This document shows positions 29,911 to 39,990 of a stretch of 64,000 bases of DNA, one piece after another. The notes beneath the pieces were generated by a model, which made no database searches, was not told the DNA's origin, and saw nothing but the letters and a program-made list of their open reading frames with translations. Every line of letters begins with the position of its first letter. Within the stretch, counting starts at the first letter, position 1. Where the stretch lies: the NCBI GenBank assembly GCA_052174475.1, contig JBQMRO010000055.1, forward strand, positions 62,001 through 126,000, given 5' to 3'. The DNA comes from Arsenophonus sp052174475 (lineage in GTDB: Bacteria > Pseudomonadota > Gammaproteobacteria > Enterobacterales > Enterobacteriaceae). The position numbers and the translations under genes were made by a program.

Positions 29911-30894
29911 TTATCTAAATTGCTTAAGAAAACGAAGATCATTTTCAAAAAAAGCGCGTAAATCCGTTACGCCATAACGTAACATCGTTAAACGCTCTAC
30001 TCCAATTCCAAAGGCAAAACCAGAATATACGTCAGGATCAATACCAACATTGCGTAATACATTTAGATGTACCATTCCACAACCTAATACTTCTAACCAT
30101 TTACCATTTTTATCCATTACTTCAACTTCAGCTGAAGGTTCAGTGAATGGAAAGTACGATGGCCGAAAACGAACACATTTTTTCTCTTCAAAAAAATGAT
30201 TTAAAAAATCATGTAGTGTACTTTTTAAATTAGCAAAACTAATATTTTGATCAATAATTAAGCCTTCTATCTGATGGAACATTGGAGTATGGGTTTGATC
30301 ATGATCATTTCGATACACGCGACCAGGTGAAACAATACGAATCGGTGGTCGTTTACTTTTCATAGTACGAATTTGCATACCAGAAGTTTGAGTTCGCAAT
30401 AGATGAGTAGTATCAAACCAAAAAGTATCATGTGAAGCACGTGCTGAATGGTGAGATGGAATATTTAAAGCATCAAAATTATGATAATCATCCTCTATTT
30501 CAGGCCCGAAAACAACAGAAAAACCAAGATCATTAAAGAATTCTTCAATTCGATCAATAGTGCGAGTTACTGGATGAATACTACCAAATTCAATTTGGCG
30601 ACCTGGCAATGAAATATCTATTTTTTCCATCGCTAATCGAACATTTAATAGCGAATTTTCTAACTGCTCTTTTCGGATATTTAATAAATTCTGAACTTCT
30701 TGTTTCGCTTTATTAATAACTTCTCCTACTGCCGGGCGTTCTTCTGCAGGTAGATCACGCAACGTTAACATTTGTAGTGTTAAATGGCTTTTTTTACCTA
30801 AAAATTTAACACGCACTAAATCTAACTCAGAAACATCTTTAGCTTTTTCTATGGCTATTTTTGCCTTCGCAACCAACTCGACGAGTTGTAGCAT
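29911..30894 (-). CDS. pheS: Phenylalanyl-tRNA synthetase alpha subunit
   Basis: Catalytic subunit of PheRS. It has 327 residues (E. coli 327). An N-terminal coiled coil (about 1-90) is followed by the class II core: motif 2 RNDHDQTHTPMFHQIEGL near 205, FTEPSAEVEV near 254 and motif 3 GFAFGIGVERLTMLRYGV near 296, which includes the Ala-type Phe-pocket region. It is preceded by an attenuator and a phenylalanine-rich leader (see pheM), so transcription should respond to charged tRNA-Phe. Confidence 0.97.
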   Translation of the reverse strand: MLQLVELVAKAKIAIEKAKDVSELDLVRVKFLGKKSHLTLQMLTLRDLPAEERPAVGEVINKAKQEVQNLLNIRKEQLENSLLNVRLAMEKIDISLPGRQIEFGSIHPVTRTIDRIEEFFNDLGFSVVFGPEIEDDYHNFDALNIPSHHSARASHDTFWFDTTHLLRTQTSGMQIRTMKSKRPPIRIVSPGRVYRNDHDQTHTPMFHQIEGLIIDQNISFANLKSTLHDFLNHFFEEKKCVRFRPSYFPFTEPSAEVEVMDKNGKWLEVLGCGMVHLNVLRNVGIDPDVYSGFAFGIGVERLTMLRYGVTDLRAFFENDLRFLKQFR

Positions 30895-30967
30895 TGTTTC
30901 CTCTTCTTTACTAGGAGTTTACCCTATTCATTGCTGAATGTAAAATTTTTAGTAATTAGTAATAAAG

Positions 30968-30983
30968 ACCTCCATTTGGAGGT
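30968..30983 (-). terminator. pheST attenuator hairpin
   Basis: A 6-base G/C-rich stem (ACCTCC / GGAGGT, loop of four) lies between pheM and pheS and is followed on the transcript by CTTTATT. The position and stem match the E. coli pheST attenuator. The U tract is short, so termination may be inefficient. Confidence 0.65.
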
Positions 30984-31035
30984 TTATCGCAGTTTTTTGT
31001 TTCTTTTCTTAAATATGCGAGAAAGCCCTCAAATT

Positions 31036-31095
31036 TTAGATACTAAAATAAAAAAGAAATAAAAAAAACAATTTTATCTTTAAACTACTTTTCAT
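31036..31095 (-). CDS. pheM: Phenylalanine-rich leader peptide PheM
   Basis: A 19-codon frame, ATG at 31095 and TAA at 31038-31036, reads MKSSLKIKLFFLFLFYFSI. Five Phe codons sit in the last eleven sense codons. The E. coli PheM leader likewise ends in FFFYFST. It lies between rplT and pheS just upstream of the attenuator hairpin. In the classic mechanism, ribosome stalling at Phe codons when tRNA-Phe is uncharged prevents the terminator from forming. Too short for standard gene callers. Confidence 0.75.
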   Translation of the reverse strand: MKSSLKIKLFFLFLFYFSI

Positions 31096-31173
31096 AAAGT
31101 AGTTATCATTGTAATACACACAATGACTTATCTATAATAAAAATATGAGCTATATCCCATTAATTTAACTGAC

Positions 31174-31530
31174 TTAAACTAATATGCTCTTTGCTTTCTC
31201 AACTAACGTTGCAAATGCAACTTCATCAAAAATAGCAATATCAGATAAGATTTTACGGTCAATTTTAATTGAGCATTTTTTCAAACCATTAATAAAATGG
31301 CTATAAGATAAACCATTTTGACGAGCAGCAGCATTAATACGTGCGATCCACAATTGCCGGAACTGACGCTTACGCTGACGACGATCACGATAAGCATATT
31401 GACCAGCTTTAATTACTGCTTGGAAAGCAACACGATAAACACGCGAACGAGAACCATCGTAGCCTTTTGCTTGTTTTAATATTTTTTTGTGACGTTCGCG
31501 GGCTATTACACCGCGTTTTACGCGAGCCAT
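31174..31530 (-). CDS. rplT: 50S ribosomal protein L20
   Basis: Early-assembly 23S rRNA-binding protein and, in E. coli, translational repressor of rpmI-rplT. I chose the start at 31530, giving MARVKRGVIARERHKKIL and 118 residues, identical to E. coli length. An upstream in-frame ATG at 31566 would add 12 unrelated residues. RQLWIARINAAARQNGLSYS near residue 50 is highly conserved. It lies 58 bases downstream of rpmI. Confidence 0.97.
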   Translation of the reverse strand: MARVKRGVIARERHKKILKQAKGYDGSRSRVYRVAFQAVIKAGQYAYRDRRQRKRQFRQLWIARINAAARQNGLSYSHFINGLKKCSIKIDRKILSDIAIFDEVAFATLVEKAKSILV

Positions 31531-31588
31531 ATAATACCTCCTATCACTTCGAATTAAATTCGACAATCTTAAACTAAGAAATTAAAAC

Positions 31589-31786
31589 TTATGCGTTTGG
31601 TAAGCAAGCCACTACCAAACCCAGATCACCTTTAGAAACCATGGTTTTTTGTCGTAAATGACGCTTACGCTTAGTTGATTTTTTAGTTAGAATATGACGA
31701 AGGTTAGCATGCTTACGTTTAAAACCACCACTAGCAGTTTTTTTAAAACGCTTTACTGCACCCCGTACTGTTTTAATTTTTGGCAT
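31589..31786 (-). CDS. rpmI: 50S ribosomal protein L35
   Basis: Small basic protein of the large ribosomal subunit. The start at 31786 gives MPKIKTVRGAVKRFKKT and 65 residues, the family length. An upstream ATG at 31855 in the same frame would add an implausible hydrophobic extension. FKRKHANLRHILTKKSTKRK near residue 22 is typical. It sits in the infC-rpmI-rplT order. The 88-base gap to infC could hold the L20 autoregulatory structure, which I cannot verify by eye. Confidence 0.97.
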   Translation of the reverse strand: MPKIKTVRGAVKRFKKTASGGFKRKHANLRHILTKKSTKRKRHLRQKTMVSKGDLGLVVACLPNA

Positions 31787-31874
31787 TTTAAATATCCACT
31801 GCGCATTCTTAATCATAACTATCCAGACGAAGAGTGTTCTACTTAGATAAAACACTAATTACTTAGTTGCCTAA

Positions 31875-32414
31875 CTATTTCTTTTTCGGTGCAAGAACCA
31901 TAATCATCTGACGGCCTTCGATCTTACTTGGAAAAGATTCGACGACTGACATCTCATCCAAATCGTTTTTGATACGATTAAGCATATCAATACCAATTTG
32001 TTGGTGTGCCATTTCACGACCACGAAATCGTAATGTGATTTTAGCTTTATCGCCATCATCCAGAAAGCGAATCAGGTTACGTAGCTTGACCTGATAATCA
32101 AATTCATCTGTACCAGGTCGGAATTTAATTTCCTTTACCTGGATAACTTTTTGCTTCTTTTTTTGTTCTTTTAGCGATTTACTCTTTTCATAGATGAACT
32201 TGCCATAATCCATAATACGGCAAACTGGCGGATCAGCATTTGGACTGATTTCTACTAAATCAACACCAGCTTCCTCAGCTTTTTCAAGACCTTCTTTTAG
32301 GCTAATAATACCAATCTGCTCGCCATCTAAACCAGTTAAACGAACTTCAGAAGCCCGAATCTCCGTATTAATACGATTCGGACGAGCTGTTTGAATTCTT
32401 TTTCCGCCTTTAAT
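31875..32414 (-). CDS. infC: Translation initiation factor IF-3, with ATT start
   Basis: Binds the 30S subunit, prevents subunit joining and discriminates against non-canonical start codons. Using ATT at 32414-32412 gives 179 residues beginning (M)KGGKRIQTARPNRIN, matching E. coli IF3 (180, which also starts with AUU). A Shine-Dalgarno GGAG lies about ten bases upstream inside the end of thrS. The conserved CRIMDYGKFIYEKSKS spans about 64-79 and VVESFPSKIEGRQMIMVLAP is the C-terminal 30S-binding part. Starting instead at the internal ATG of MDYGKF would lose the N-terminal domain. The ATT start implies that IF3 autoregulation is kept. Confidence 0.95.
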   Translation of the reverse strand: MKGGKRIQTARPNRINTEIRASEVRLTGLDGEQIGIISLKEGLEKAEEAGVDLVEISPNADPPVCRIMDYGKFIYEKSKSLKEQKKKQKVIQVKEIKFRPGTDEFDYQVKLRNLIRFLDDGDKAKITLRFRGREMAHQQIGIDMLNRIKNDLDEMSVVESFPSKIEGRQMIMVLAPKKK

Positions 32415-32417
32415 ATC

Positions 32418-34340
32418 TTATTCCTCCAATTGATAAATACGACGAGTGCGAATTTCATCAAGCACTCTTTCTGCAAATTCTATGACGTTAAATGTTCCTA
32501 ACTCTTTACCATTACAGGTTCGAACAGATACTTGATTTAAAGCAATTTCTTTATCACCACAAACTAATATATAAGGAACATGACGCAAACTATGCTCACG
32601 AATTTTAAAGCCTATTTTTTCGTTTCTCAAGTCTGCTTTTGTACGAATACCAAAATTATTAAAAATTTTTACTACTTTTTCTACAAAATTAGCCTGTACA
32701 TCCGTGATGTTTATGATAATAATTTGTAATGGCGCTAACCAAGTTGGAAAGAAACCGGCATACTGTTCTGTTAAAATTCCAATAAAACGTTCAAGTGATC
32801 CTAAAATAGCACGATGGATCATTACTGGTACCTGACGTTCATTATTCCTATCTACATAGGAAGCACCTAAACGACCTGGTAATGAGAAATCGAGCTGTAC
32901 AGTACCACATTGCCAAGCTCGATCCAAACAATCATACAGAGTAAATTCAATTTTAGGTCCATAAAATGCACCTTCACCTAATTGATAATTAAATTTAATA
33001 TCCCCTAACGCCTTAGCAAGGTCAGCTTCTGCGCGATCCCATTGAGCATCAGTGCCTATTCGTTTTTCTGGTCGAGTTGATAACTTAACTTCAATTTTTT
33101 CAAATCCGAATGTTGCATAAACATCATAAATCATTTCAATACAACTTTTAACTTCAGCTAAAATCTGATCTTCAATACAAAAAATATGCGCATCATCTTG
33201 GGTAAAGCCACGTTCGCGCATCAAACCATGTAAAGCGCCAGATGGCTCATTACGATGGCAACTACCAAATTCTGCCATACGTAATGGTAAATCACGATAA
33301 GATTTTAAACCTTGATTAAATATTTGCACATGTCCTGGGCAATTCATTGGTTTTATACAATATTCTCTGTTTTCTGATGATGTAGTAAACATGTTCTCTT
33401 TATAATTTTTCCAGTGGCCTGTTTTTTCCCAAAGAATACGATCCATCATTAATGGACCTTTTACTTCTTGGTATTGATACTCATTCAATTTACTACGAAT
33501 AAAGGTTTCCAATTCACGAAATATTACCAAACCATCATTATGCCAAAACGCCATACCTGGCGCTTCTTCCTGCATATGATAAAGATCAAGTTGTTTAGCT
33601 ATCTTACGATGATCTCGCTTAGCTTCTTTTTCTAAACGTAATAAATAAGCAGCTAACTGTTTTTTATTAGCCCAAGCTGTTCCATAAATCCTTTGTAACA
33701 TTTTATTATCGCTATTACCACGCCAATATGCACCAACTACTTTTTGTAATTTGAAGTAATGACAAAAGCGCATATTAGGTACATGTGGCCCTTTACACAT
33801 ATCAATATATTCTTCATGATAATAAAGTGTAAGATAATCATCTTTATTAATATTTTCATCCAAAATTTTAACTTTATAATCCTCACCTCGAGCAACAAAC
33901 ATATCTCTCGCTTCCTTCCAACTAACTAGCTTTTTAATAACATCATAGTTTTTTGCAGAAAGTTCATGCATGCGCTGCTCAAGTTTTTTTAAATCTTCCT
34001 GAGTTAAAGGGTGATCCAGATTAACATCATAATAAAAACCATTTTCAATAATAGGTGCAATTGCCATTTTAGTAGTTGGCCATAATTGTTTAATCGCATG
34101 CCCAAGTAAATGGGCACATGAGTGACGAATAATTCCTAAACCATCGAGAGCTTTACTAGTAATAATAGATAATTGAGAATCGTTATTAATTACATCACTC
34201 GCATCAACAAGTTCAGCATTAACGCGAGCACCTACACAGGCTTTTGCAAGACCTGAACCAATATCATTTGCAATATCCATTACTGAAACAGCGTGCTCAT
34301 ATTGACGTTGACTGCCGTCAGGCAGAGTAATAACTGGCAT
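32418..34340 (-). CDS. thrS: Threonyl-tRNA synthetase
   Basis: Charges tRNA-Thr, with an editing domain that clears Ser-tRNA-Thr. It has 640 residues (E. coli 642). The TGS domain opens MPVITLPDGSQRQYEHAVSV. The editing domain has HLLGH near 77 and the class II core has MNCPGHVQIFNQGLKSYRDL near 332 (zinc Cys), LRMAEFGSCHRNEPSGAL (motif 2), GRLGASYVDRNNERQVPVMI and HRAILGSLERFIGI (motif 3). The anticodon-binding domain follows from about 535. It ends 3 bases before the infC ATT start. In E. coli ThrRS represses its own mRNA; I did not find the operator by eye. Confidence 0.97.
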   Translation of the reverse strand: MPVITLPDGSQRQYEHAVSVMDIANDIGSGLAKACVGARVNAELVDASDVINNDSQLSIITSKALDGLGIIRHSCAHLLGHAIKQLWPTTKMAIAPIIENGFYYDVNLDHPLTQEDLKKLEQRMHELSAKNYDVIKKLVSWKEARDMFVARGEDYKVKILDENINKDDYLTLYYHEEYIDMCKGPHVPNMRFCHYFKLQKVVGAYWRGNSDNKMLQRIYGTAWANKKQLAAYLLRLEKEAKRDHRKIAKQLDLYHMQEEAPGMAFWHNDGLVIFRELETFIRSKLNEYQYQEVKGPLMMDRILWEKTGHWKNYKENMFTTSSENREYCIKPMNCPGHVQIFNQGLKSYRDLPLRMAEFGSCHRNEPSGALHGLMRERGFTQDDAHIFCIEDQILAEVKSCIEMIYDVYATFGFEKIEVKLSTRPEKRIGTDAQWDRAEADLAKALGDIKFNYQLGEGAFYGPKIEFTLYDCLDRAWQCGTVQLDFSLPGRLGASYVDRNNERQVPVMIHRAILGSLERFIGILTEQYAGFFPTWLAPLQIIIINITDVQANFVEKVVKIFNNFGIRTKADLRNEKIGFKIREHSLRHVPYILVCGDKEIALNQVSVRTCNGKELGTFNVIEFAERVLDEIRTRRIYQLEE

Positions 34341-34509
34341 TTAAAATCCTTAATTTATAATGGATCCATATGCAAGATCACATCTATAGAAATACATTTT
34401 CTTTAAAGTGAGTTAAAACAATTTTTACATTACTTTTTAAGTGATGCACGTGATAAACAACTAAAATAGAGCAAAAGAAATACGTACCCTTAACGTTAAT
34501 ACTTAACTC

Positions 34510-35590
34510 TTACTGCTTCTAATATAGTATGTTTTTTTGAATAATTCAGATTTAACTTTTAACTAATTTGAATCTTTTATAACCGCAATGAAGTTTTACT
34601 GCTTAATACTGATTAGGGTAATTCTTTATTGTACACAAAAATATATCGATGCAGGATGATCTCAAGCTTTTAAGCAAAATTGAAATGATAGCTTTAAATC
34701 GCATCTTCATGCGCCAATTAAATTAAATCTCTCGATCATACCATTTATCTGAGAATGCATGGTGAGTTAAGTTGATATTCTATACCAAGTTTTGTATAGA
34801 AACGGGCAAATTCATGTTTTTCGGTAGCTAAATGTTTTCGCAAATAAAAAACGGTCTGTAAATAATCGATGTATATCAATTGGATATGCTAAGTTAAGAT
34901 CACGTAAAAAGAGTTGAGAATTGTCCGCGATCTCAGCCTTATAAAGGCGGAAAATTTATCTAGTGCGATATTTTATAATCTTATATACAAAAAAATAATA
35001 TCATGAGATTTCGTTTAGCATTTTCTGAAGATATTTCACATCTACGTATAGCTCTAACCAATCTTATTGGTTTTAAACACTTTATAATTTACCTTTGAGG
35101 TGCTTCCCTTGCTTCATTTCACGCAAATTTCCACTCTGTGATTGTTAAACAATGACCCAAGCTAGATTGAGATATAAAGTAGTTCATGAACCTGCATACG
35201 ATTGCCAGTAGATCGTCGAGAGGATAGAAAATGTTTTTCGCAAGAAAACGGACTACGGCTTCCTGAATGATTGGCAGTCATCCGTCGGCAAACAATGAGA
35301 AATATGCCTATAATCATCAACATTATCTCGTTTTTACCCTTTAACAAAGGTAAGTTCAGATATACCACAATACTTAGCTAAAGAGATACAGACTGCTCTT
35401 CTTGCATGAAGAGCAACACTGATTTTAAATGTTGCAATTGCCTAATTATGGAGTCTCATCATCATAATATATTTTATCCTCAGCTATATCCCTTAGTAAC
35501 CATCTTTTCATGAAATATGGCTGGACAACAGAGGATTTATATATAATGAGTTTTGGAACAAAATACTTAGTAGCCTAATTACCTTAACGC
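34510..35590 (-). mobile_element. Degraded IS481-family element, copy 2
   Basis: Collinear with the relic inserted in recJ at 11.3-12.3 kb. On the reverse strand QEAVVRFLAKNIFYPLDDLL near 35260 matches the IS481-type stretch AQEAVVVALRKTLLLPLDDL. The 68-residue open run 35162-35368 is out of the transposase frame and is not a gene. It lies upstream of thrS after a ~170-base spacer. Confidence 0.65.
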
Positions 35591-36300
35591 AGCTCTAATT
35601 AAGAAATTAGATCTTAGATTATAAGAATAAAATGCTAAAAACCAGTGATAAAATCATTGTTGTCTAGATTTAATACCTTATTTAATTAACCTAACTTAAA
35701 TTTATTTAAAAATATTTAAATCTAAAAATAGATAGTTTACTTAACTTTTATTTAAGTTGAATCATTTTAATTTTTAATAAAAATATTATCAACTCTCTTA
35801 TTAAATCAATAATTACTCTATAATAATTATTAAATTGTAAGCACTTTAATTATTCAAAGATAGCGCAGCTCTTGCTGCATTCAACTATTTTGTTTGAATA
35901 TCTTCATAATTCTTTTGCTGTTAGGTTATCAATTTTATTGATGGTAACATGACTATTTTATTAAAAATTAGTAATTAATACGTCAGCAGCATTAACATAT
36001 GAAACAATAGTTGCATATTAAAGTACTTATTGATCATTAATACCAATAAATAATTATTTTAACTAAAATCAATATAAGTGGTTCCTACATCAATATTAAT
36101 TACAGGATCTTTAAATTAATTTATAGTAGAGTTGCCATGCTTTATCTCGTAATCAATACCGTAACGATCAGCAGAGTATATAGGGATTAACTTATATTAA
36201 TCCTATTGCATAGGATTTATTTATTATATAACCAGAAAATTAGATTTCACTTTAACAATTATTCTAATTAAATTGTTGTTAACAACATAAGTGTGCTTAT
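35590..36300. other. Gene-free AT-rich region
   Basis: About 700 bases between two IS relics. Broken reverse-strand frames (for example near 35890-36060) hint at a decayed gene, but I cannot identify it. No RNA gene or regulatory site is supported. Confidence 0.4.
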
Positions 36301-36304
36301 TTTT

Positions 36305-37140
36305 AGTGTATAGAATTTCGGAGATGCTGATGTATTCTTCTGATCGATTTCGTGAATAATCTCAATATTAAAGAGATCATATTCCAAAAAATTCTACTTA
36401 CAAGTATCCAAAAACTAGATATTACTTCTGATCCATTACATGAACTTATTCGTAACTCTAGTAGGAATTTGATAGCCACCACTGTTAAAGATAATATCAA
36501 AGTTATGATGCGCAACATGCGTAATCCCGCCTTGTCTATGGATTTTATTTGTTGTCTGTAACGGTTATTTGCACAGAGAACTATTTGGTTTTTTGAAATC
36601 CAATACTAAAGATATTCCCGGTACGAAGCGCACCAATGCTTTGGATGCGCAAAGCAACTAATATACTGACTTATCCCTTAACCAATAGGATATACTAAAA
36701 GTTAAAGGTGAGCTTGCGGGATAGATCTTTGACTATCAAAGATCTGTAATACCGCTAATAAAACCTTTAATGCTTTGTTGGTAAGGTTTTCGGTACTTCT
36801 TTCAGAGATGAAGAAGTTAGAAAAAATTGAGAAGAGCTGTTGTCATTCCTATAACTTCCGTTAATGCACTGGGCGTCAATAAAAACGACGAATTTAATTT
36901 TAATATCGACTTTTGCAACAGTTAGCCTATGAAGCTAACACGGGAAGCACTGTGATTTTAAAAAATAACCCTTTCAATGGTATTTCAAGTATTTTATCTT
37001 TTCATAAAACTAGAAACCGAATAATAGGGTTTGATATGTTGATCATGGTGATAAATAATGTTTAATTTAAAGATAGAGAATAGATTAATGAAGGATTAGA
37101 ATGGAACGTAGCTTGACTACTACACAGTAAATTTAGTAAT
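36305..37140 (+). mobile_element. Degraded IS256-family element, copy 4, internally deleted
   Basis: The 5' end is at 36305 (DPLHELIRNS still readable at 36430-36460) and the 3' end near 37140. About 500 bases of the middle are missing around 36680-36710. It runs into the truncated, oppositely oriented copy 5, giving a head-on composite. The open runs at 36303-36518 and 36352-36561 are fragments of it. Confidence 0.75.
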
Positions 37141-37905
37141 AACTTAGAAGTTAGACCTAATACGCTTCTGACTCTTATAATTATCTTTAATCGCAACGAG
37201 CTTCTTGCGTCCATGTGAAGTGACGCCAATAATGATCAGCAGGTAAAGGCGATTAACTATCTGATATAAGATTTTTGCCTTCAGCAAAAAAAAATAAACG
37301 TAACGCATATCGCTTAAATTACGCAGTTACCATTGCCAATTGCTCTTTAAGCAATTATTGTTTTAGTCTCTTGATGGTGTTCTGCAGATAGAATATGCGA
37401 TTTTCACTAAAAATCGTCTCAGGGCTTCTTTGTAAAAATCTCCAGTGAAAATGCCTAACAGTTACCTAACCATGGTAACAACTCTTAACTGTTTTATACC
37501 ATTCGGATAATGTAGTAACAAGGATCTATTAAAATATACTCTGTTGCTGCTAAGACCTACCTGATTTTAGGTGCTTTAAATGCTAACATAACCTATAGCA
37601 GTTTGCATATAGTCAATTGTACCAGATAACTTTTATGAATAACGGCATGCTGCCCGTTAATAACGTAGCATTGAGTATGTTGCGTAACATGGATTTAAGC
37701 ACTTCCTTAACCAGTTGCCTGGTATTATTACGAATAAGTTTATGCAAGGGATTACAGGTAATATCTGGTTTTACGGATATCTGTAAGGGTAGATTTTTTA
37801 TGGCGCATCATTTCTCTGTTATTGAAACCATCAAGGAAATTAATTAATAATTATACGCTATCTATTTCTGAAGCTCCATATATCAGAAATTAGCATAACT
37901 CTACT
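37140..37905 (-). mobile_element. Degraded IS256-family element, copy 5, 3' half missing
   Basis: Only the 5' half of the transposase remains, from 37905 back to near 37140 where it meets the 3' end of copy 4. An open run at 37617-37847 on the plus strand is antisense to it. Confidence 0.72.
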
Positions 37906-38107
37906 TGTTATTTGCTATTTAGTGATCATATTGTTTATTGATAACTTAATAATTTGTATATTTATCCTGTTTAATTTACAGTATACGTTCATCAAATGAA
38001 TACAGTTACAGAGAAATAGTAATTACATTTATATTACTATGTCTTGAAATATCATTATTTTGATTTATATAGATCTATTTTAGTAAGGTAGAATAGTTTA
38101 TATTATT

Positions 38108-38533
38108 GTGGAGCAGTATTTGATGACGATTAGAGATCAATTACTAAAGCATATGGGAATTGTGCAATGGAAATTGCGCGATCCAACGGTACTACGTGGT
38201 GAACATGCCGGGTATATTCCTGATTCTACCAAATTAATTATCATTGCTGATGAGCGCATTGATCTAGATAACATTTTTATCAAAGATATTTTACGAGCAA
38301 TGATGCTAGACAGTCGTCAGGTATCCTGTTTATTAACTAAAGAAATATCACTGTTACCAAAAGACCTTCTTTGGCCTTGTTGGATCCTAGGTAAAAAATT
38401 ATCTATTAATTCTAAAAAATGGGTCATTCATACTTTACCATTAAAAGAAATTTATTCTAATCCTCAGTTAAAACGAGATTTGTGGGCGAAAATATGTCAG
38501 CATGAAAATAATTTTCAATTTAAAACAAACTGA
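38108..38533 (+). CDS. holD: DNA polymerase III psi subunit HolD
   Basis: Psi joins chi (HolC) and links the clamp loader to SSB on the lagging strand. It has 141 residues (E. coli 137). Family traits: an N-terminal amphipathic stretch that contacts the clamp loader, then LLKHMGIVQWKLRDPTVL near residue 12 (E. coli LQQLGITQWSLRRPGAL), DILRAMMLDSRQV near 60 and a C-terminal WAKICQHENNF (family WQQICTYEHDF). The start could also be the ATG at 38123 (MTIRDQ). It overlaps the rimI remnant as in E. coli holD-rimI. Confidence 0.9.
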   Translation: MEQYLMTIRDQLLKHMGIVQWKLRDPTVLRGEHAGYIPDSTKLIIIADERIDLDNIFIKDILRAMMLDSRQVSCLLTKEISLLPKDLLWPCWILGKKLSINSKKWVIHTLPLKEIYSNPQLKRDLWAKICQHENNFQFKTN

Positions 38534-38585
38534 TTTAGTCTTTACTTTTGCTATTGAAAAAGAGTTATGCTTACTTCTGGTGTAT
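38502..38585 (+). pseudogene. rimI: Ribosomal protein S18 acetyltransferase RimI, truncated to its N-terminus
   Basis: ATG at 38502 overlaps the end of holD by 32 bases, as in E. coli. The reading MKIIFNLKQTDLVFTFAIEK resembles RimI MNTISSLETTDLPAAYHIEQ. After about 28 codons it runs into the 5' end of an IS256-type relic. I could not find the GNAT core on the far side (after 39990). It cannot make an active acetyltransferase. Confidence 0.72.
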
Positions 38586-39990
38586 GTGATTTTAGAGATG
38601 CTAGCGTACCTTCAGATTGATTTAATAAATGATTTCAACAACAGAAAGTTGATATGCCATAAAAAATTTACCTACAGGGATCTATAAAATGAGATATTAT
38701 TCTGATCATTTGCATGAACTTATTCGTAATGCTATCAAGAAGCTGATAGGCACCGTTGTTTAAACTTAGATCAACTTGAAGCCATACTGAAATACGATGC
38801 TGAACACTGCCTTGTCGGCTAGCTTAAACTCGTCATATCCGTAACGGTTATTTGCCAAAACGAACCATATAAGCTACTATTGCTTATATTGAGATTAAAG
38901 TTTCTAAGGTTAAAAAATAGAAATTTTAGCGATAACGGAATATGTTTCTAAAACTCCTTACTGCCGCCTTATCTTAAAGTGTCCAAAAAATAGCGAAGAG
39001 TTGTTACCATAGAGGCGCTATTAGCTGTTATGCATCTCTACCAGAGATTTTTGCAAAGCCCTAAGGGGATTTTTTGCTGAAAAGCGTATACTCTCTCTGC
39101 AGTATCATCAGTAGACTAAAACACCAATGACTTTAAAAATATAAATAATGACAGCTACCTGATTTAAGCGATACACGCTACATTTATTTCTAAGCCGATT
39201 GTATATACTGCCTGTCAGGAAAGCTGATTACTTTTACCTACTAGTTATTATTGACATCACTGGATGGACATAATGAGAAAGTCCTTGCAGTTGAAGATAG
39301 TTATCGAGAGTCAAAAGCGAACTGAACCAAACTTATTAATACCTTGTCGAGTGCGTAACTTCACTACATCTCCCATGAGGCTACTACGAGTGGAAACTCT
39401 GCCATTAGTTTTAAATTACAATGGCAAAAATATTTCTTGGCGAATAGCATCAATCTTATTGGGTACATAAGATAACTAATACACTGCCTTTATTTCTTAA
39501 AAGCATGCAGAACCGAAAGTTAAGGTGACCTATTGTGTGGAGATCTTAGCTAGCAGATAGCTGTGATATCACTGATAAAGCTTTTGATATTTTATTGGAA
39601 AGATTTTTAACGAAGTTGCATCCTGCAGCAATGAAAATGCTGGGAAAAGATCGATAAGAACTGCTAGCATTCTATGTCTTTTCGTCATCGCACTGAACAT
39701 AAATAAGAATACCGAATCTGATTAAATTAACTTTTGCGACAGTGTTAGAGTATGAAGCCTATCTCGAAGCATTATAGTTCAAGAAAATTAACCCTTTCAA
39801 TGCTATTTAAGCTACTTCTGTCTGCTAAGAAAAGCTGAAACCGACTAAGAAGATTTTAGCTGCTTTTACCCTTGGTGGTAAACAAAATTAAATTTGAGGA
39901 TAGAGAACGAATTTACGAAGCATAAGAGTGGAACATAGTCTGACCGTCATATACAAGATTTGATAATAACTCTTGCCATATCCGTTATCA
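38585..39990 (+). mobile_element. Degraded IS256-family element, copy 6
   Basis: Full-length relic in plus orientation and the easiest copy to read. SDHLHELIRNAIKKLIGT lies near 38700-38755, LPPYL-like near 38965 and RESKAN near 39308-39325, with stops between. It truncates rimI. The open run 39264-39470 is a chance frame within it. Confidence 0.8.

Noticed and set aside
35162..35368. 68-codon minus-strand frame
   Set aside because: Out-of-frame run inside the IS481-type relic; the recognisable transposase phrase is in another frame.
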